Source: JALORV01 sp963702595
Lineage (GTDB): Bacteria; Pseudomonadota; Gammaproteobacteria; Burkholderiales; Burkholderiaceae_F
Length of the DNA stretch: 64,000 nucleotides
Direction of reading: 5' to 3'
Assembly: GCA_963702595.1 (NCBI GenBank)
Contig: CAVPDC010000014.1
Span: 62,001-126,000 of the forward strand
Under the pieces are notes generated by a model that worked only from the letters and a program-made list of their open reading frames with translations, made no database searches and was not told the origin of the DNA. Position numbers and translations under genes: made by a program. Shown in pieces: positions 60,644-64,000 of this stretch. Within the stretch, counting starts at the first letter, position 1. Each line of letters opens with the position of its first letter.

Positions 60644-61281
60644 TCGCCGGTCGCTACCGCTATGTCGCGATCGAAGGCCCGATTGGCGCCGGCAAGACTT
60701 CGCTTGCGCGCAAGCTGGCCGAGCACTACCAGGCCCACACGCTGCTGGAACGGCCGGAGGCCAATCCCTTCCTCGAGCGCTTCTACACCGACCGCAAGCG
60801 TTTTGCGCTGCCAACCCAGCTCTACTTCCTGTTCCAGCGGGTGCAGCAGCTGGCCGAGGTGCGCCAGCTCGATCTGTTCCAGTCGCTGCTGTTTGCCGAC
60901 TTTCTGCTCGACAAGGACCCGCTGTTTGCGCGCCTGACGCTGGCCGACGACGAACTGGGCCTGTATGAGCAGATCCTGGCACAGCTGCGTCCGCAGACCA
61001 CGGCGCCCGACCTCGTCATCCACCTGCAGGCCCGCCCTGAAATCCTGGCCGAGCGTGTGGCCCGGCGCGCCAATCCGATCGAAGCCAGGGTTGATGAGGC
61101 CTATCTCGCGGCGCTGGCGGAGAGCTACACGCGCTTTTTTCACCAGTACGAGGCCGCGCCGGTACTGACCGTCAACACCGAGAATCTCAACCCGATCGAC
61201 AGCGACACCGACTTCCAGCTGCTGCTCGATCGCATTGGCAAGTTGCGCGGACGCCGCGAATACTTCAATCTCGCAGCATGA
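60640..61281 (+). CDS. Deoxynucleoside kinase (deoxyadenosine/deoxyguanosine kinase type)
   Basis: This salvage enzyme phosphorylates deoxynucleosides. Of 213 residues: P-loop YVAIEGPIGAGKTSLARKLA near residue 8, the LERPEANPFLERFYTDRKRF region and YFLFQRVQQLAEV, then FADFLLDKDPLFARLTL near residue 85. The lid-like LAERVARRANPIEARVDEAY lies near residue 140. The start is GTG 60640, overlapping the DUF486 stop; the stop overlaps panB. The folK-kinase-panB-panC order is common in betaproteobacteria. Confidence 0.9.
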   Translation: MIAGRYRYVAIEGPIGAGKTSLARKLAEHYQAHTLLERPEANPFLERFYTDRKRFALPTQLYFLFQRVQQLAEVRQLDLFQSLLFADFLLDKDPLFARLTLADDELGLYEQILAQLRPQTTAPDLVIHLQARPEILAERVARRANPIEARVDEAYLAALAESYTRFFHQYEAAPVLTVNTENLNPIDSDTDFQLLLDRIGKLRGRREYFNLAA

Positions 61282-62108
61282 GCACTCATCCGCAAGCACC
61301 CGCCCCCGGTTCGCGCAAGCCGATCACGCTGCCGCGACTGCGTGAAATGCGCACGAATGGAGAGCCCATCGCGATGCTGACCTGTTACGACGCGAGCTTC
61401 GCGCGGCTGCTTGACCTGCAGGGCGTGGACTGCGTTCTGATCGGCGATTCGCTCGGCATGGTGGTCCAGGGCCTCGACTCGACTCTGCCGGTTACGCTCG
61501 AGGACGTCGCGTATCACACGCGCTGCGTGGCGCGCGGGCTCAGCGCGGCGTGGCTGATGGCCGACATGCCGTTCGGCAGTTACCAGGGTGGCCCCGAGGC
61601 CGCCTTCGACAGCGCCGTGATTCTGATGCAGGCGGGCGCCAAGATGGTGAAGTTGGAGGGCGGTGCGTGGCTGGCACCGACGGTCGCGTTTCTGGTGGAG
61701 CGCGGCATTCCGGTGTGCGCGCATCTCGGGCTGACGCCGCAGTCGGTGCACGCGCTCGGCGGCTATCGAATCCAGGGCCGCAGCGAAAGCGACGCCGAGC
61801 GCCTGCTGGCCGACGCCCGCGCACTCGACGCGGCGGGCGCCGCGATGCTGGTGCTCGAACTCGTGCCCTCGGTGCTGGCCGAACGCGTCACCCAGGCAGT
61901 GTCGATGCCGACCATCGGCATTGGCGCGGGCACGGCAGTGTCGGGCCAGGTGCTGGTGCTGCACGACATGCTCGACGTCTATCCCGGGAAGAAGCCACGC
62001 TTCGTGCGCAACTTCATGCTCGGCCAGACCGATATCGGCGCGGCCGTCGCGGCCTACGTCGCCGCGGTGAAGGACCGCACCTTCCCGGCGCCCGAGCACG
62101 GCTACTGA
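61278..62108 (+). CDS. panB: 3-methyl-2-oxobutanoate hydroxymethyltransferase
   Basis: This enzyme of pantothenate synthesis adds a hydroxymethyl group from methylene-THF to oxoisovalerate. In its 276 residues: MLTCYDASFARLLDLQGVDC near residue 34, VLIGDSLGMVVQGLDSTLPV, ADMPFGSYQGG near residue 97, AGAKMVKLEGG and the helix ALDAAGAAMLVLELVP. The C-terminal IGIGAGTAVSGQVLVLHDML is also intact. Its start overlaps the kinase stop (ATGA). Confidence 0.95.
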   Translation: MSTHPQAPAPGSRKPITLPRLREMRTNGEPIAMLTCYDASFARLLDLQGVDCVLIGDSLGMVVQGLDSTLPVTLEDVAYHTRCVARGLSAAWLMADMPFGSYQGGPEAAFDSAVILMQAGAKMVKLEGGAWLAPTVAFLVERGIPVCAHLGLTPQSVHALGGYRIQGRSESDAERLLADARALDAAGAAMLVLELVPSVLAERVTQAVSMPTIGIGAGTAVSGQVLVLHDMLDVYPGKKPRFVRNFMLGQTDIGAAVAAYVAAVKDRTFPAPEHGY

Positions 62109-62174
62109 GGCGTCCGGCCTAGCTCTACAATCCGCGGCCTTGCCCCCGCGCGCTTCTCGACAGGCGCCGCTCCG

Positions 62175-63017
62175 ATGAAAGTCGTCCACACGATTGAAGA
62201 ACTGCGGGATCAGCTGCGGGGCCAGAACCGGATCGCGTTCGTGCCCACGATGGGCAACCTGCACGCGGCTCACCTGTCGCTGATGGCGATGGCGCACCAG
62301 CATGGCGACCCGGTCGTCGCGTCGATCTTCGTCAATCGGCTGCAGTTCGGACCGAACGAAGACTTCGACAAGTATCCGCGCACGCTGCAGGACGACATCG
62401 ACAAGCTGCAGAAGCACAACCACGTGTATGTGGTGTTCGCGCCGAACGAGCAGGAGATGTACCCGGAGCCGCAGAACTACCGCGTGCAGCCGCCGCATGA
62501 CCTCGGCGACATCCTCGAGGGCGAGTTCCGGCCGGGCTTCTTCGTCGGCGTCTCGACCGTCGTGCTAAAGCTCTTCTCATGCGTGCAACCGCGCGTGGCG
62601 GTGTTCGGCAAGAAGGACTATCAGCAGCTGATGATCGTGCGCAACATGTGCAAGCAATTCGCGCTGCCGACCGAAATCCTTGCCCATGAGACGGTACGCG
62701 ATCCCGACGGCATGGCCCTGTCCTCGCGCAACCGGTTTCTCTCCGAACCCGAACGCAAGGAAGCGCCTCGCCTGTACGCGACGCTGCATGAAGTGCGCGA
62801 TCGCCTCCGCGGCGGCGAGACGGATGTCGCCCGCATCGAGCACGATGCGCAGCGAGTCCTGTCCGCGAACGGCTGGAAGGTCGACTACGTATCCGTGCGC
62901 CGCCGTCGCGACCTCAATGCGCCCACTCCCGAGGAAGTCGCTGCCGGCGAACTGCTGGTGGTGCTGGCCGCCGCGAAACTCGGCGCGACCCGGCTCATCG
63001 ACAACATGGAAATCTGA
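62175..63017 (+). CDS. panC: Pantothenate synthetase
   Basis: This enzyme joins pantoate and beta-alanine with ATP. Of 280 residues, the HIGH-like motif is FVPTMGNLHAAHLSLM near residue 25 (both His retained, HAAH rather than HEGH). The sequence FVNRLQFGPNEDFDKYPRTL follows, with VFGKKDYQQLMIVRNM near residue 145 and RDPDGMALSSRNRFL near residue 176 as the KMSKS-equivalent site. A 66-bp gap after panB contains TACAAT at 62126-62131 and may hold its own promoter. Confidence 0.95.
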   Translation: MKVVHTIEELRDQLRGQNRIAFVPTMGNLHAAHLSLMAMAHQHGDPVVASIFVNRLQFGPNEDFDKYPRTLQDDIDKLQKHNHVYVVFAPNEQEMYPEPQNYRVQPPHDLGDILEGEFRPGFFVGVSTVVLKLFSCVQPRVAVFGKKDYQQLMIVRNMCKQFALPTEILAHETVRDPDGMALSSRNRFLSEPERKEAPRLYATLHEVRDRLRGGETDVARIEHDAQRVLSANGWKVDYVSVRRRRDLNAPTPEEVAAGELLVVLAAAKLGATRLIDNMEI

Positions 63018-63487
63018 TGCCGGATCCAGCGAACTGGCCGGCCGAGCTGGAGTACGTTGGCTTCTGGGCTCGCGTCGGCGCGGCGCTGATCGACAGCGTG
63101 CTGCTGCTGGCGATCATCACGCCGCTGCTGTACTGGCTCTACGGTCCGAGCTACTTCGCCGAAGCCGATGCGACGCATGGGCTGGCGGACGTACTGCTGA
63201 ATTGGGTGCTGCCCGCGGTGGCCGTCATCGTGTTCTGGCTGTACCGGCAGGCCACTCCGGGCAAGATGGTCATCGGCGCGCGCATCGTCGACGCCGACAC
63301 TGCACGACCTCCGTCCACCGGGCAACTGATCGGCCGTTACTTCGCGTATTACGTCTCCATCATCCCGCTCTGCCTCGGCCTCTTCTGGGTCGCGTTCGAT
63401 GCCCGCAAGCAGGGCTGGCATGACAAGCTGGCCCGTACCGTCGTGGTGCGCGAGCGACGGGGCGGCACTGCGCCCGCCGCGCGCTGA
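63017..63487 (+). CDS. RDD-family membrane protein
   Basis: This 156-residue protein has three to four hydrophobic segments. The RDD signature appears as YVGFWARVGAALIDSVLLLA near residue 13 (Arg and Asp conserved), then RQATPGKMVIGARIVDADT and YYVSIIPLCLGLFWVAFDAR, ending QGWHDKLARTVVV. The family is of uncertain function; some members are ion antiporters. Its ATG overlaps the panC stop (TGATG). The tRNA-Leu gene follows 47 bp later. Confidence 0.87.
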   Translation: MPDPANWPAELEYVGFWARVGAALIDSVLLLAIITPLLYWLYGPSYFAEADATHGLADVLLNWVLPAVAVIVFWLYRQATPGKMVIGARIVDADTARPPSTGQLIGRYFAYYVSIIPLCLGLFWVAFDARKQGWHDKLARTVVVRERRGGTAPAAR

Positions 63488-63534
63488 GTGCGCGTTTGGT
63501 TCGCCGCCGCCTTTCATAGATAATTCGCCGCCCA

Positions 63535-63621
63535 GCCGGGATGGCGGAACTGGTAGACGCACGGGACTCAAAATCCCGCGGTAGCAATACCGTAAGGGTT
63601 CGATTCCCTTTCCCGGCACCA
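63535..63621 (+). tRNA. tRNA-Leu (anticodon CAA)
   Basis: This 87-nt class II tRNA starts GCCGGGATGGCGGAACTGGT. The anticodon arm is CGGGA-CTCAAAA-TCCCG, giving CAA. A variable arm follows (GGTAGCAATACC), then the T-arm with GGTTCGATTCC and the acceptor end CCCGGCACCA with CCA encoded. It reads UUG leucine codons. Confidence 0.96.
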
Positions 63622-63625
63622 CCCG

Positions 63626-63715
63626 CCTCGGGTGTACGCGACCTTCGGTCGCACGTGCACCCTCGGCGCTCGAAGTGGCGGGCCGCCTTCGGGCGGCCGG
63701 GCGGCGGCCCGCAAT
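63626..63715 (+). repeat. Hairpin repeat between tRNA-Leu and queA
   Basis: CCTCGGGTGTACGCGACCTTCGGTCGCACGTGCACC (63626-63661) is a third copy of the repeat that bounds the element at 27479-27839, with a shorter stem. It is followed by a second hairpin GGCCGCC-TTC-GGGCGGCC at about 63681-63698 and a GC-rich dyad to 63712. There is no T-run. It may act as the tRNA terminator or as a structured mobile repeat. Confidence 0.6.
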
Positions 63716-63759
63716 TCAAAGGCAACGCGCCACAGCCTCTGTGGCACTGGAAGGCACGC

Positions 63760-64000
63760 ATGGCCGGTCAAGCCATCGTCGACCGCGAGCTGACGCTCGA
63801 CGACTTCGACTACGAACTCCCGGACGAACTGATTGCGCAGCAGCCACCGCCCGAGCGCGGTGCGAGCCGGCTGCTGCATGTCACGGCAGATGGCCTGCGC
63901 GATCTCGTCTTTGCGGACATCGAGCACCTGCTCGCGCCCGGCGACCTGCTCGTGTTCAACGACACCCGCGTCATCAAGGCGCGGTTGCTCGGCCACAAGC
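63760..64000 (+). CDS. queA: S-adenosylmethionine:tRNA ribosyltransferase-isomerase (5' part)
   Basis: This enzyme builds the epoxyqueuosine precursor on tRNA by transferring the ribosyl group of S-adenosylmethionine. Only the first 80 codons are in the window; the frame is open at the edge. The sequence LTLDDFDYELPDELIAQQPP and then ERGASRLLHVTADG, with LLVFNDTRVIKARLLGHK, is diagnostic. ATG 63760 adds a short N-terminal extension (MAGQAIVDRE) before the usual start region. Its product is the substrate of QueG encoded at 46-47 kb. Confidence 0.93.
   Translation, partial: MAGQAIVDRELTLDDFDYELPDELIAQQPPPERGASRLLHVTADGLRDLVFADIEHLLAPGDLLVFNDTRVIKARLLGHK

Noticed and set aside
61140..62498. A 452-codon minus-strand frame opposite panB and panC
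   Set aside because: It is His/Arg/Val-rich with no motifs and is the expected antisense shadow of GC-rich genes with strong codon bias.
53098..64000. A prophage, integrative element or attachment site next to tRNA-Leu or tRNA-Thr
   Set aside because: There is no integrase and no repeat of the tRNA 3' ends, and neighbouring genes are core genes in conserved order.

Overview
The window is GC-rich chromosomal DNA from a betaproteobacterium, most likely of the order Burkholderiales. The evidence is conserved gene order: pilT-yggS-proC; fur-bamE-dapB; zapA followed by 6S RNA; lgt back to back with ilvD; queG-tsaE-amiC-mutL-miaA; and a purM-like gene followed by hda-HAD-pcnB-folK-dNK-panB-panC. 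A small Trp-rich protein of a family known from this group also fits. I see no prophage, transposase, CRISPR array or conjugation gene. Almost everything is core metabolism, transport or RNA and DNA maintenance.

Layout. 1-3.9 kb: pilT (cut by the window edge), yggS, proC, ubiA. 3.9-8.2 kb: a glycerol-3-phosphate ABC importer, ugpBAEC. 8.2-17.3 kb: fur, bamE and dapB, then exbB-exbD-btuF on the plus strand facing btuB-btuC-btuD on the minus strand. Together these form a TonB-energised vitamin B12 uptake locus, with a cobalamin riboswitch ahead of btuB; an orphan ParA-like ATPase and a lipoprotein lie between the two arms. 17.3-20.4 kb: a zapB-like gene, zapA, 6S RNA, an EVE-domain protein, a TauE-type exporter and a Crp/Fnr regulator. 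20.8-24.9 kb: grpB, then a minus-strand operon of Bug-type binding protein, enoyl-CoA hydratase and malonyl-CoA synthetase, in which the first and last genes each carry a one-base insertion. 24.9-30 kb: lgt, ilvD, a nested inverted-repeat element, a Trp-rich protein, cytochrome c and a D-amino acid dehydrogenase. 30-35.4 kb: livKHMGF. 35.5-38.7 kb: a cupin, an unassigned protein and a secreted cyclase-family protein, with looser spacing. 38.7-43 kb: a tightly overlapping operon argD-GNAT-argC-paiB-transglutaminase preceded by an apparent leader-peptide attenuator. 43-49 kb: a ferredoxin reductase, an epimerase, tRNA-Thr, an AEC transporter, queG, tsaE and amiC. 49-64 kb: dedA, mutL, an MFS pump, miaA, a zinc peptidase, the purM-like gene, hda, a HAD phosphatase, pcnB, folK, a deoxynucleoside kinase, panB, panC, an RDD protein, tRNA-Leu and the start of queA.

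The most unusual signals are non-genic. (1) At four operon junctions (yggS/proC, ugpA/ugpE, livM/livG, livG/livF) a hairpin-rich spacer sits between two copies of the ancestral stop/start junction. In each case the spacer reads as an open mini-ORF that ends on, or next to, the downstream start codon, so translational coupling would be preserved. (2) An Arg-rich leader peptide followed by an intrinsic terminator lies immediately ahead of argD. (3) A hairpin repeat family, with a central stem that changes in a compensatory way, is present at 27.48, 27.80 and 63.63 kb; the first two copies bound a nested palindromic element of about 360 bp. (4) The two frameshifts fall in one three-gene operon. 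All of this is read from the sequence by eye; no database search was run.
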